From contig NC_014541.1 in assembly GCF_000148645.1 (NCBI RefSeq), positions 1,426,001 through 1,490,000 on the forward strand: a DNA stretch of 64,000 nucleotides. The letters run 5' to 3'. Both the position numbers and the translations under genes were made by a program. Source of the DNA: Ferrimonas balearica DSM 9799 (GTDB lineage: Bacteria; Pseudomonadota; Gammaproteobacteria; Enterobacterales; Shewanellaceae). Below the pieces are notes generated by a model. It saw only the letters and a program-made list of their open reading frames with translations, did no database searches and was not told the origin of the DNA. The stretch's first letter is position 1. The number at the start of each line of letters is the position of its first letter. Below are positions 1 through 7,754 of the stretch, in pieces.

Positions 1-2
1 CC

Positions 3-2018
3 TATGGTTTGAAGAGAGGCATTATTCATTGGCAAAACCTCTCTGTACATTTCGATGATGTCAGTAGTGACATTAATGCCAACCTTAGAGCGAAAGACAG
101 CTACAAGGGCCAATTTGGCATGTTCAGTATGGATTACTATGGTCAGGCCAATGATGGCGATTCGTACTTGAAACTGCAAAATGCTTCATTCATGCTCAAG
201 CCCTTCAATAACGGCATGCAGATGGGTATCGGTTGGCTGACAGATGAAAGCTACAACGAACCCTATGGCACTTTGGGTTACGCGAACCTGCTCAAAACCC
301 ATCGCTTCGCAGGACTTGAATTGTTCAACTTCAGCTCATTTGACCATGAGTTTAAGGTAAACCAAAGTGGCGAAGGCTTTGATGTATTCTCTCGAGGCTA
401 TGCGTATGCGTCGATATACGCCAATGGCCGCTTTGTTACCGGCATTAATCTTGCGCCAGGTTTTAACCGTATTGATGACCGCCTGTTGGATGACGGTCAG
501 AATCTGGTTGAGGTAAAGAAGCGATACAATGATGGGACAGAGGATTCTGAGACCATTAATTACTTCAAAAAATCGTTAGCTCGAGCTGATGAGCAGTCGA
601 TATATCTGAAGTTGGCGCTTGGAGCAAAAGAGATAAACGGAGCGTATCAGGGAGCGGTGACGCTTAAGTCTGCCCTTAACTCACACTATGGCGACATCGA
701 CTTTCAAACCTCCTATTTTGCCGAACTTGGTGACGTTTCGTCGGAGTTGGAGTATCAAAAGTCGTTCGGCCCTTTGATGTTTCAACTATACGGTGCTGTG
801 GCAACGAATGGGGAGTCTGGATATGGGACCCGAATTTCCGCCAGTCCTTTCTCTCGTGTGTACAGCAGTCTCGAATATCGCTCGGTTGATTCCAAAGATT
901 GCAGTGAGCAGAATCAATTTCTCTCATATAACTGCTTTGATGACCTGAACGCCTACATGTCGGTTCAATTGCCCTTTGGGGTCTTTGCTACCTACAACTA
1001 TAAGTACGTGGATTACGCTACCTCCGGCGTTCGAGCTCAAACAAATCGTGTGTCATTAAACAAATATCATCACTTTTCCAATGGTATCACTCTTGGCTTG
1101 AACGGGAGTTTTGAGCAACGTGATGATATGAGTAATTTTATGAGCGGCATGGACAGTGAGAATCTGTATGTAGGCTTTAATCTGAGTTACAGCCAGGGTC
1201 AACACTCAATGAGTTACGATGCCTCATACAATGACGATCTGTTCAGGGAAACCTCCTACCCGACACAAGGGCACTCACTGGGCTACTCAACGCGGTTCGA
1301 TGATCTGTCTCTGAGTGCACGGGCGGGAGTAACCCGAAGCAAACTGGCGACCAGTCACCATGCCTCTGTATCAGCACGATATGGCTCAGACTTTGGCGCC
1401 TTTTATGGAAGTGGCTCGTTTTCGCAGTCCCGTAACCAGTTTTCCCTGGCGCACGATTACCTTTTGGCTGTTAACGACAGGTCATACAGTTTCAGGTCTC
1501 ACCAAACTGCCTATACGGATACTGGTGTGATATTTGATACCGGAACCATCCCGTCAGATGAGTTATTGACTGTTACGCTGAAAAGCAAGAATAGCGTAAT
1601 TAGCTATCGATTGGATGGCAGCGAACAAAAGTTCTTTCCGCTGGAACCTGGAAGGTACAACTTAAGTGTTAAATCCACGGAAGTTAATAAATCAAGGCTA
1701 TCAGACATACTTATTAATGAAAAGTTGATCGATATCTTCAAAGGCGATGTCAGGACAATTGATTTTACTTATAGCGATAAGTTTATCATCGCATTTAATG
1801 ATATTGGGTCGGCAGATAGGGGTTCGATCAAGATAAAGGGATGCGATCGAAACTTTGGTTCAGATGGTGATTACGAATTTACCTGTACATCGAAAGACCT
1901 ATTGAGTGATGGAGTGTTTGAAGCGTCAGTCAATGATGAAATCCTGCTTTGCCGGTACAACAATATGAGAATCTATAGCGATATCTATTATTCATTAGGG
2001 AGTGTACGTTGTGAGTAA
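3..2018 (+). CDS. Alpha-fimbria (CS1/CFA-like) outer-membrane usher, 5' end missing
   Basis: The frame is open to the left edge, so this is the C-terminal ~670 residues of a larger protein; the TTG at position 9 is only the first possible start inside the window. CS1-type ushers (CooC/CfaC/TcfC) are usually about 850-900 residues. The visible part is a long run of alternating aromatic and polar beta-strands, as in an outer-membrane barrel, followed from about residue 515 by E-set-like domains and a Cys-containing C-terminus typical of the CooC_C region. Its role would be to export and assemble pilin subunits across the outer membrane. The stop overlaps the start of the next gene, a PapD-like chaperone, which supports the call. 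Base composition is A+T-richer than the genes to the right, suggesting acquisition. The family (alpha-fimbria rather than classical FimD) is inferred from the neighbours and the C-terminus. Confidence 0.72.
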   Translation, partial: YGLKRGIIHWQNLSVHFDDVSSDINANLRAKDSYKGQFGMFSMDYYGQANDGDSYLKLQNASFMLKPFNNGMQMGIGWLTDESYNEPYGTLGYANLLKTHRFAGLELFNFSSFDHEFKVNQSGEGFDVFSRGYAYASIYANGRFVTGINLAPGFNRIDDRLLDDGQNLVEVKKRYNDGTEDSETINYFKKSLARADEQSIYLKLALGAKEINGAYQGAVTLKSALNSHYGDIDFQTSYFAELGDVSSELEYQKSFGPLMFQLYGAVATNGESGYGTRISASPFSRVYSSLEYRSVDSKDCSEQNQFLSYNCFDDLNAYMSVQLPFGVFATYNYKYVDYATSGVRAQTNRVSLNKYHHFSNGITLGLNGSFEQRDDMSNFMSGMDSENLYVGFNLSYSQGQHSMSYDASYNDDLFRETSYPTQGHSLGYSTRFDDLSLSARAGVTRSKLATSHHASVSARYGSDFGAFYGSGSFSQSRNQFSLAHDYLLAVNDRSYSFRSHQTAYTDTGVIFDTGTIPSDELLTVTLKSKNSVISYRLDGSEQKFFPLEPGRYNLSVKSTEVNKSRLSDILINEKLIDIFKGDVRTIDFTYSDKFIIAFNDIGSADRGSIKIKGCDRNFGSDGDYEFTCTSKDLLSDGVFEASVNDEILLCRYNNMRIYSDIYYSLGSVRCE

Positions 2019-2643
2019 AATTTTCCCTTTGCTTTTTTTGTTATTCTGCTCTTCCGCGTTTGGGATCTCGGTTAAGCCAATGGAGCTTTATGGGACTGAG
2101 GAAGAGTTGGTCTCCAGGGTGATAAAGGTAACTAACACATCGAAGCATGATGAGTTTGTCAGAGTTAACCTCTATCAACTGCTGAATCCTGGCACGCCAG
2201 AAGAAAAAGAGATGAAGGTTGAGAACACCGATTCTCTCGATATGTCGGTCTACCCGCGTCGTTTTAAAGTGGGACCGGGAGAATCTAAGCAGGTGAGGCT
2301 GTTACTTCCCAACAGTAATATACAGTCTGAGAAGCTATATCGAATCCGCTTTGTACCGGTTTCGTCTTTTGACAAAGGAATGACGATAAACGTTTCTTAC
2401 GGAGTGTTGCTTCGTGTATTGCCAGTGCACAAGGAGCCGACTCTTCTGTATCGCTCGGATAAAAATGGTGTCAAACAATTTACGAATGTCGGAAACGTCA
2501 GGCTGCATGTTCAGACGACTTGCAACTCGGAAGAGCGTTCCGAGTTTAGGATCTACCCGGGAACGAGCATTGAAATAATGCCAGGCTGTGACACGGAAAA
2601 TTACGGATTTAGAGATGATAACGGGACGGAAATTTCTTACTGA
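2011..2643 (+). CDS. Periplasmic fimbrial chaperone (PapD/CfaA-like)
   Basis: A 210-residue protein with a signal peptide ending near SSAFG, followed by an immunoglobulin-like chaperone fold. A strand near the N-terminus (VKPMEL), a conserved VYPRRF/GPGESKQVRLL stretch and a YRIRFVPV strand are the hallmarks of pilus chaperones, which donate a strand to pilin subunits and deliver them to the usher. Two GTG starts are possible. GTG at 2011 is preferred because AGGGA at 1997-2001 lies at a normal distance from it, whereas the GTG at 2002 abuts that site. The gene overlaps the usher stop by 8 nt, indicating translational coupling. The C-terminal half has a Cys pair. Confidence 0.82.
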   Translation: MSKIFPLLFLLFCSSAFGISVKPMELYGTEEELVSRVIKVTNTSKHDEFVRVNLYQLLNPGTPEEKEMKVENTDSLDMSVYPRRFKVGPGESKQVRLLLPNSNIQSEKLYRIRFVPVSSFDKGMTINVSYGVLLRVLPVHKEPTLLYRSDKNGVKQFTNVGNVRLHVQTTCNSEERSEFRIYPGTSIEIMPGCDTENYGFRDDNGTEISY

Positions 2644-2784
2644 TTGATAAATCAGGAATAGAAAGCGCTTATCTTTCCAGTTTGTCTCGGAGACGATGTA
2701 TTTTCACTAACGAGGTATGACTGGTTATGATCGTTATCATGTTGTTGTCACAATACCTGAGTTATTGTTTTGGGAGCCACGTTT

Positions 2785-3987
2785 ATGTACAAACTTAATC
2801 TGCAACGAGCATCAATAATAACACTTTACATTGCAACGCTGTTTTTTATAGTCGGTACAGGATCCGCTAATGCGGTCTATCGTGGCTCCACTCATACTGA
2901 AACGCACAACATCACTGTCGATGCATCTAAAACAACAGATAACTATAGAGAGTGGTTTTGGTTAGACTTACCTGCAGTAAGCTGTCTGCCTAATGATACG
3001 TTTAGGGACTGTGTCAAAGAGGAGTATTCGATGCTCCGTAATGATCTTCTGCTTTGGGCGAATGCGGCTTACATGCTTCCAGCAGCGAGCAACTGGAACC
3101 CAACTTGGTATATTAAAGGTGTCGGAATTCTGCCGCTTGCCGTATATAGTAACGATACGGATGAAATGTACCTGGCGGAATTTGGATGCAGTTTTCAGCA
3201 TGAAGATAATCATCTTCATCGATGCATGTCTGGAAGAGGTGGAATAGTAGCGGATGTGCCCGACCACTTCCAGCACCTAAATCGACGAAGGGTCGGCTTA
3301 AGGCTTAGATTCTCAGACTTTGCTAAGCTTCCTAATGGTCAGTATACGGCTACGTTCAATGCACCATTTATGGACTGGCATGAGCGATTTCTTATTTTAA
3401 ATGTTTCGGTTCGGATAAATGTTACGGTGATGCGTTCTGATGGGGATGATGCTGAGGAAGCGCCTGTCAAACTGCATGCTTTAGAGGGACAAGTTCTTCC
3501 CATTAACTTTGTTTCACTGGATACGGAGAACCAGTACGGAACGGGCAGCCTGGACTTTTGTCTGGAAGCTCCGGATTATTCAAATCTAACCATAAAAGTT
3601 GTCGGTCAGGACGTTTCGTATCCAGATTCTCTTGATTCAGAAAGTGCATATGGAGTCCGGACGCCAGGTGTTTTTGTATTGGCTAATCGCTCTGATTCGG
3701 TTCTGGATGCGGCAAACGCCATTATTCGATACAGAATTATCTCCAGAACGCTGGGATTGACCAATTCAGGGAACGAAAAGCAATACTGTGGCGAGTTGAA
3801 TTATGGTTTTTGCTCTAACATACCGAAGCTCTATGACTTTTCACCACTCCCTGACTCGCCAGCCCCTGGAGGAGGAACGTGCAAGCGATTCGACATCTCT
3901 GTCGTCACCATGCCCTATAACATCTACCGGATACAAGCGGGAGACTACTCGTCATCGTTTTATTTGAATGTGGATGAAAGACCCTAG
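2785..3987 (+). CDS. Putative fimbrial tip adhesin / minor subunit
   Basis: A 400-residue secreted protein. ATG at 2785 is chosen over TTG at 2770 because GGGAG at 2772-2776 is well placed for it. A classical signal peptide ends at about SANA. The mature protein has several Cys residues that could form disulfides and ends in a pilin-like motif (GDYSSSFYLNV), as seen in the C-terminal pilin domain of CfaE/CooD-type tip adhesins. It follows the usher and chaperone genes after a 141-bp gap with no other gene. The adhesin role is inferred from position, length and the C-terminus; the N-terminal domain is not recognised. No major pilin gene is visible in the window, so it may lie to the left. Confidence 0.55.
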   Translation: MYKLNLQRASIITLYIATLFFIVGTGSANAVYRGSTHTETHNITVDASKTTDNYREWFWLDLPAVSCLPNDTFRDCVKEEYSMLRNDLLLWANAAYMLPAASNWNPTWYIKGVGILPLAVYSNDTDEMYLAEFGCSFQHEDNHLHRCMSGRGGIVADVPDHFQHLNRRRVGLRLRFSDFAKLPNGQYTATFNAPFMDWHERFLILNVSVRINVTVMRSDGDDAEEAPVKLHALEGQVLPINFVSLDTENQYGTGSLDFCLEAPDYSNLTIKVVGQDVSYPDSLDSESAYGVRTPGVFVLANRSDSVLDAANAIIRYRIISRTLGLTNSGNEKQYCGELNYGFCSNIPKLYDFSPLPDSPAPGGGTCKRFDISVVTMPYNIYRIQAGDYSSSFYLNVDERP

Positions 3988-4015
3988 GCGTCGCAGGTGC
4001 AGAGATAGTAAAAAA

Positions 4016-4061
4016 CCACCTGCATAGCAGGTGGCTTTCGATTAGCCCCCTAGAAGGGGGC
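4016..4061 (-). repeat. Two hairpins downstream of IS200-type tnpA remnant (right-end structures)
   Basis: Two strong hairpins lie just beyond the stop of the tnpA fragment: an 8-bp stem with ATA loop (CCACCTGC at 4016-4023 and GCAGGTGG at 4027-4034) and a 6-bp stem (GCCCCC at 4045-4050 and GGGGGC at 4056-4061). IS200/IS605 elements carry sub-terminal hairpins recognised by TnpA at their ends. The position here fits the element's right end. The hairpin at 4016 could also terminate the fimbrial transcript. Confidence 0.5.
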
Positions 4062-4068
4062 TTTCCAC

Positions 4069-4173
4069 TTAGGTGGGGAGATTCAGGCCTTGCTGCCTCT
4101 CCTCCTCCTGCCTTGAAGCTCTATTTTGGTGTCTCACATAGCGCCGAATGATTTCTTCGTTAGCACCCACTGA
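4069..4173 (-). pseudogene. C-terminal fragment of IS200/IS605-family TnpA transposase
   Basis: Reading leftward, about 35 codons encode SVGANEEIIRRYVRHQ followed by a charged tail and a TAA at 4071-4069. This resembles the C-terminus of IS200-type Y1 transposases (STVGLNE..IKKYI..Q). The frame meets a TGA at about 4186, and the catalytic HUH and Tyr regions are absent, so the gene is dead. It is cut on its 5' side by the IS5-type remnant. Confidence 0.6.
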
Positions 4174-4230
4174 AGGCGTTGTTGATCAATTCGTTCTCGG
4201 GGAAGCCCGGCCCCAAGGGCTTTTCCGGGT

Positions 4231-4383
4231 TTAGTTGACCATCTGGCGGACAGGCATACCCAGTCCTATGACTTTGTTCATCGCCTTCACACCAGCCAAC
4301 GCCTCACCGACCTGAGCATCATAATCACGAAGGCTCAGCTTCGGACTGATAAGCTGCTTGTAGCGACCGGCCGTAATTACCGC
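4231..4383 (-). pseudogene. C-terminal fragment of IS5-family transposase
   Basis: Reading leftward from about 4383, the frame encodes GRYKQLISPKLSLRDYDAQ and then GLGMPVRQMVN before TAA at 4233-4231. The RYK...N..GLGMP pattern is the C-terminal signature of IS5-type DDE transposases. Only about 50 codons remain and the catalytic core is missing. A G+C-rich dyad at 4202-4232 follows the stop. Confidence 0.55.
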
Positions 4384-4785
4384 CTATTTAACGTGAACGA
4401 CGATTACAAACGCGAAGGACTGGCGATTGAGGCGGGCTTGTCATTGCCGTCGCTTCGGGTGATCAGAGCACTGGAACAGCTATTTGAGTATCGCCCTAAA
4501 CCGTTAATCTTACGCTGCGACAATGGTCCTGAGTTCATCAGTGCTGAATTTACCAACTGGGCCAAATCAAAAGGGATCCGGATTGAATATATCCAACCTG
4601 GCAATCCACAGCAGAACGCTTACATCGAACGCCACAACCAGACCATTCGTTACAGTTGGGTTAGCAAGCACCTGTTTGAATCCATCGAAGAGGTACAAGA
4701 ACATGCCACCCGATGGCTCTGGTTTTATAATCATGAGCGGCCCCACAAGGCCAACAACGGCAGGCCACCATTGATGGCAGCCTAA
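4372..4785 (+). pseudogene. IS3-family integrase (OrfB) fragment, 5' truncated
   Basis: About 137 codons of an rve-type integrase. It starts within a RNYRLFNV stretch, keeps the second catalytic Asp in DNGPEF and the Glu in NAYIERHN, and ends with the usual FYNHERPH....PPLMAA. The segment carrying the first catalytic Asp is gone, so the DDE triad is incomplete and the copy should be inactive. The first possible start inside the fragment is GTG at 4393. The junction with the IS5 remnant is at about 4369-4372. A sequence resembling an IS3 right end (ATGGGAGGACTACC) follows at about 4811-4824. Confidence 0.85.
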
Positions 4786-4835
4786 TCTCTACTTTTAACT
4801 GCGGTTAAAAATGGGAGGACTACCAGTTCTGTTCA

Positions 4836-4854
4836 CCACCGCCATAGGCGGTGG
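4836..4854 (+). repeat. Second hairpin of the IS200-end type
   Basis: CCACCGCC-ATA-GGCGGTGG has the same architecture (8-bp stem, ATA loop, CCACC/GGTGG edges) as the hairpin at 4016-4034. It may be the remains of another IS200/IS605-type end on the far side of the IS3 fragment. Confidence 0.4.
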
Positions 4855-4869
4855 TTTAGGGATGACAAC

Positions 4870-4899
4870 AAAAAGCCCCGCTTATCGGAGGGCCTTTTT
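4870..4899 (+). terminator. Candidate intrinsic terminator
   Basis: AAAAAGCCCC and GGGCCTTTTT form a stem with one bulge, followed by a T run. No intact gene ends here, so it may belong to a lost gene or to the IS remnants. The A-rich 5' arm could also let it act leftward. Confidence 0.4.
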
Positions 4900-5030
4900 C
4901 GTGAATCGTTTATCTTTGATGACACAGCCTGTCGTGCTGACCGCCGTTATCGAATTACCCTTTTAGAGCCGTCGAGGCGGTGAACAAAAGCCTGATTCGG
5001 CTACAAATTTTGATGGTGGTCGCTTTTGTT

Positions 5031-5206
5031 TTACAGCCGATGCGTCAGCCCGTCGGCCAGGATGTGGTGATAGGCGCGCCATGCCAGAATGAATCCCGCG
5101 GCTGAGCGGGCCAATTGAACTGCCAGCATCATCCACAGGATGGTACCGAAGGGCAGATCCAGACTCAGCACCAAACCATACTGGGCCAGCGCCAACTTGT
5201 CGCCTT
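5031..5206 (-). pseudogene. Decayed, internally deleted partial copy of the adjacent ABC permease gene
   Basis: Read leftward this encodes the last ~50 residues of the permease at 5818-7068 (YGLVLSLDLP..GTILWMML...ADGLT.RL, then stop) with scattered substitutions. Immediately upstream it reads GDKLALA, which in the intact permease lies about 200 residues earlier. Both parental sites read LALAH, so the copy appears joined across a short homology (CTGGCCCA). No start or remaining upstream sequence is present. The copy is diverged, so the duplication is not recent. Confidence 0.75.
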
Positions 5207-5300
5207 GATTCTTTGGGCTTAGCTAGAGTGCAAACCATCGCAATTCACCAGGATCGTCTTGTTGCGGATATGTCCTTAGTCTCGGCATTGTGTCTTCGCT

Positions 5301-5810
5301 TTATCCTTCATCGTAAGGCGTAGCGAGTGTGGCTTCCAGCGTATATCCGGCAGAGAACTCCTCCACCGAGAAACTGTTGGTATTCAGTTTGCCGGTAACC
5401 CAAATGGCGTCCCAGATGATGTCGAGGGGGATCCCCTCTTTATACTTCACGTAGACCAACTGGTTTGTCGGCGGCGGGGGGACATGAACGCAGGCGCCAA
5501 AATAGGGCACCAGAAGAAACTCGGTAACCTTGGTTTCATCGCCCTCTAGCGGCACGATAAAGCCGGGCAGACGTATGGTTTCGCCGTTCAGCTCCGGTAC
5601 CACCGGGCCGGTGGACTGTACCCAGGGATCGCCACCGCCCATCAGCTCTTCCTCTGGGCCAAACGGCATACCAGCATGGGGGTTGGCGGGCATCAGCGGT
5701 TGGTTGCGCTCACTCTCCGGGCGCAGATCATCCCACTCCAATACCCGAACGTCTGCCATAACCTGGGTGGAAAACAGTAGGCTCAAGGCCAGGATAACGA
5801 TGTTCTTCAT
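5301..5810 (-). CDS. DUF3299 periplasmic protein of the zinc-type ABC module
   Basis: A 169-residue secreted protein with a signal peptide ending at about VMA. The mature part shows the DUF3299 pattern: LPGFIVPLEG, then EFLLVPYFGACVHVPPPPTNQLVYV and a C-terminal beta-rich stretch. The function of this family is not established. It is the last gene of a leftward cluster (small His-rich protein, ZrgA-like protein, ATPase, permease, this gene) and starts 7 nt after the permease stop, with AGGAC upstream of its ATG. This arrangement resembles the zinc-regulated zrg cluster described in Vibrio, so a periplasmic accessory role in zinc handling is likely but inferred. Confidence 0.8.
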   Translation of the reverse strand: MKNIVILALSLLFSTQVMADVRVLEWDDLRPESERNQPLMPANPHAGMPFGPEEELMGGGDPWVQSTGPVVPELNGETIRLPGFIVPLEGDETKVTEFLLVPYFGACVHVPPPPTNQLVYVKYKEGIPLDIIWDAIWVTGKLNTNSFSVEEFSAGYTLEATLATPYDEG

Positions 5811-5817
5811 GTGGTCC

Positions 5818-7068
5818 TCACAATCGTTGTGTCAGCCCGTCGGCCAGGGTGTGGCGATAGGCGCGCCAGGCCGGAATCAATCCCGCTGCCGAACCGGCCA
5901 GCTGCACGCCCAGCATCATCCATAGAATGGTGCCGGAGGGCAGATCCAGACTCAGCACCAAACCGTAATGGGCCAGGGCCAGTGGTGCAAGTGCTAAGAT
6001 GACGGCCTGCGCCAGCAGGTAGCCCAGCAGGGTACCGACCAAAGCCAGTAGGGCCGCCTCGGCCCACAGTAGCAGGAAGATATGGCGTGGGCCGGCGCCC
6101 ATGGCCCGTAGAATCGCCATCTCCCTCCGACGTTCATTCAGGCTGGCCAACAGGGTGGTCAACATGCCGGTTAACCCCACAGCCACGACGAAAGCTGCGA
6201 CAATGGCGAGGGCCTTCTCAGCCTGGCTTAGCAGGGTCCAAAGCTCTGCCAGGGCCATTCCCGGCAGCACTGCAGAAAGTGGTTCACCCCGGTAGGTGTT
6301 GATCGCCCGCTGCACACCCAGCAACTGGAACTTGCTCTCCAGCCCCACCAGAAAAGCGGTGATGGTGTTTGGGGTAAGATCCATCTGCTTGACCTGGTCC
6401 ACCTTAACGCCGTGGGTGCGGACACCCCCCTGCCAGCCCACATGGATCGCCTCAATGGCTTCCAGCGAGACGTGCAGGGTGCGGTCAACCGGCGTGCCCG
6501 TGGGGGCTAGAATGCCGACCACGGTAAAGGGCATATCGTCATGCAGCGAGAAGCTGGTGGAGCCGCCAGCACCGTGGGCCAACGCCAACTTGTCGCCCAG
6601 CTGGTAACCCAGTTTCTGCGCCACTTCGGCGCCCAGCACCACCTCGAACAGGTGGTCGAAGCGTTCGCCTTGGGCCAGAGTCAGGGCCTGCTTCTTGCCA
6701 AAACGGTAGTGGTCAAAGTAGGCCTGGTTGGTGCCGAGAACCCGATAGCCGCGATGGGAGTCACCCAGCGACAGCGGGATGGTCCAGGCGATACCCCGGG
6801 TATTGGACAGGCGCTCGTAGGTGTCCCAGCCGATGTTGTTGGTGGCGTTGCCCAGCCGGAATACCGAATAGAGCAGCAGGTTGATATTGCCGCTGCGGGC
6901 GCCCACCACCAGATCGGTGCCTGAGATGGTGTTGGCAAAGCTCTGTTTGGCTTGGCTGCGGACCAGCTCGACCCCGATAAACAGCGCCACTGCCACGGCG
7001 ATCACGGTCAGTGTCAGCAGGACGCTGGTCAGGCGGTTGCGCAGACTTTGCAGCATCAGTTTTAGCAT
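5818..7068 (-). CDS. ABC transporter permease, FtsX/MacB type (ZrgB-like)
   Basis: A 416-residue membrane protein with one N-terminal transmembrane helix, a periplasmic domain of about 230 residues, then three C-terminal helices with an FtsX core (ERRREMAILRAMGAGPRHI). Such permeases pair with LolD/MacB-type ATPases and usually drive mechanical work or extraction at the periplasmic side rather than classical uptake. The start overlaps the ATPase stop by 7 nt. With the upstream ZrgA-like protein it most resembles the Zrg zinc system. A truncated, rearranged copy of its 3' end lies at 5031-5206. Confidence 0.85.
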   Translation of the reverse strand: MLKLMLQSLRNRLTSVLLTLTVIAVAVALFIGVELVRSQAKQSFANTISGTDLVVGARSGNINLLLYSVFRLGNATNNIGWDTYERLSNTRGIAWTIPLSLGDSHRGYRVLGTNQAYFDHYRFGKKQALTLAQGERFDHLFEVVLGAEVAQKLGYQLGDKLALAHGAGGSTSFSLHDDMPFTVVGILAPTGTPVDRTLHVSLEAIEAIHVGWQGGVRTHGVKVDQVKQMDLTPNTITAFLVGLESKFQLLGVQRAINTYRGEPLSAVLPGMALAELWTLLSQAEKALAIVAAFVVAVGLTGMLTTLLASLNERRREMAILRAMGAGPRHIFLLLWAEAALLALVGTLLGYLLAQAVILALAPLALAHYGLVLSLDLPSGTILWMMLGVQLAGSAAGLIPAWRAYRHTLADGLTQRL

Positions 7069-7751
7069 CGCGTGACCTCCGTGCCCTGTTCATCCACCTG
7101 CAGCTGGTATTGGGTATCCACACATTCGGCCAGGGCCGGGTCATGGCTGACCAGCAACAGGCTGGAACCCGCCGCCTGACACTGAGCGGTCAGCAACGCC
7201 ATAAAGCGGTCACGGCTATCCGGGTCCAGTGCTGAGGTTGGCTCGTCGGCCAGAATCAACGCCGGCGACCCGATCAAGGCGCGGGCGACCGCCACACGCT
7301 GCTGCTGTCCGACGGACAGCTCGGTTACCGGGCGGCTGAGCACGGATTGTGGCAACTCCATGGCGTCCATCAGCCGACTCACCTCAGCTTCCGGGTCAGA
7401 TACCCGCTGTCGGCGTTGCGGTGCAAACTTCAGCGGCAGCACGATATTGTCGTGGACGCTGAGGTAGGGCAGCAGGTTGAACTGCTGGAATACGATGCCC
7501 ATGGATTCGGCCCGAAGTCGGTCGCGCTTGCCGGCGCTTAGCTGGGTCAGTTCGACGCCGGTCAATTGCAGGGTACCGTCGTCCGGCCTCAGTACCCCGG
7601 CGATCAGGTTGAGCAGAGTGGACTTGCCGCTGCCTGACACTCCCTTAAGCATGGCGCGCTCGCCCGCCTCCAGAGTCAGTTTGGGTAACCGCAACTGGCG
7701 ACCGGACCCGGGCCAGCGATAATGCAGGTTGTGGATTTCAAGTTGGTGCAT
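7062..7751 (-). CDS. ABC transporter ATP-binding protein, LolD/MacB type (ZrgC-like)
   Basis: A 229-residue ATPase with a complete set of motifs: Walker A (GVSGSGKST), Q-loop (FQQFNLL), signature (LSVGQQQRVAVARAL), Walker B (LILADEPTSALD) and switch His (LLVSHD). Size and the QQFNLLPYLSV stretch fit the LolD/MacB/FtsE group that works with FtsX-type permeases. It lies 3 nt after the ZrgA-like gene and overlaps the permease start, so the proteins are probably made together. Confidence 0.9.
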   Translation of the reverse strand: MHQLEIHNLHYRWPGSGRQLRLPKLTLEAGERAMLKGVSGSGKSTLLNLIAGVLRPDDGTLQLTGVELTQLSAGKRDRLRAESMGIVFQQFNLLPYLSVHDNIVLPLKFAPQRRQRVSDPEAEVSRLMDAMELPQSVLSRPVTELSVGQQQRVAVARALIGSPALILADEPTSALDPDSRDRFMALLTAQCQAAGSSLLLVSHDPALAECVDTQYQLQVDEQGTEVTRC

Positions 7752-7754
7752 GGG

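Noticed and set aside
4963-5238. 91-residue minus-strand ORF
   Set aside because: It is out of frame with the permease remnant at 5031-5206 that explains this sequence.
5207-5300. Possible further coding remnant between the permease copy and the DUF3299 gene
   Set aside because: A short open stretch is visible on the minus strand, but it matches nothing recognisable.
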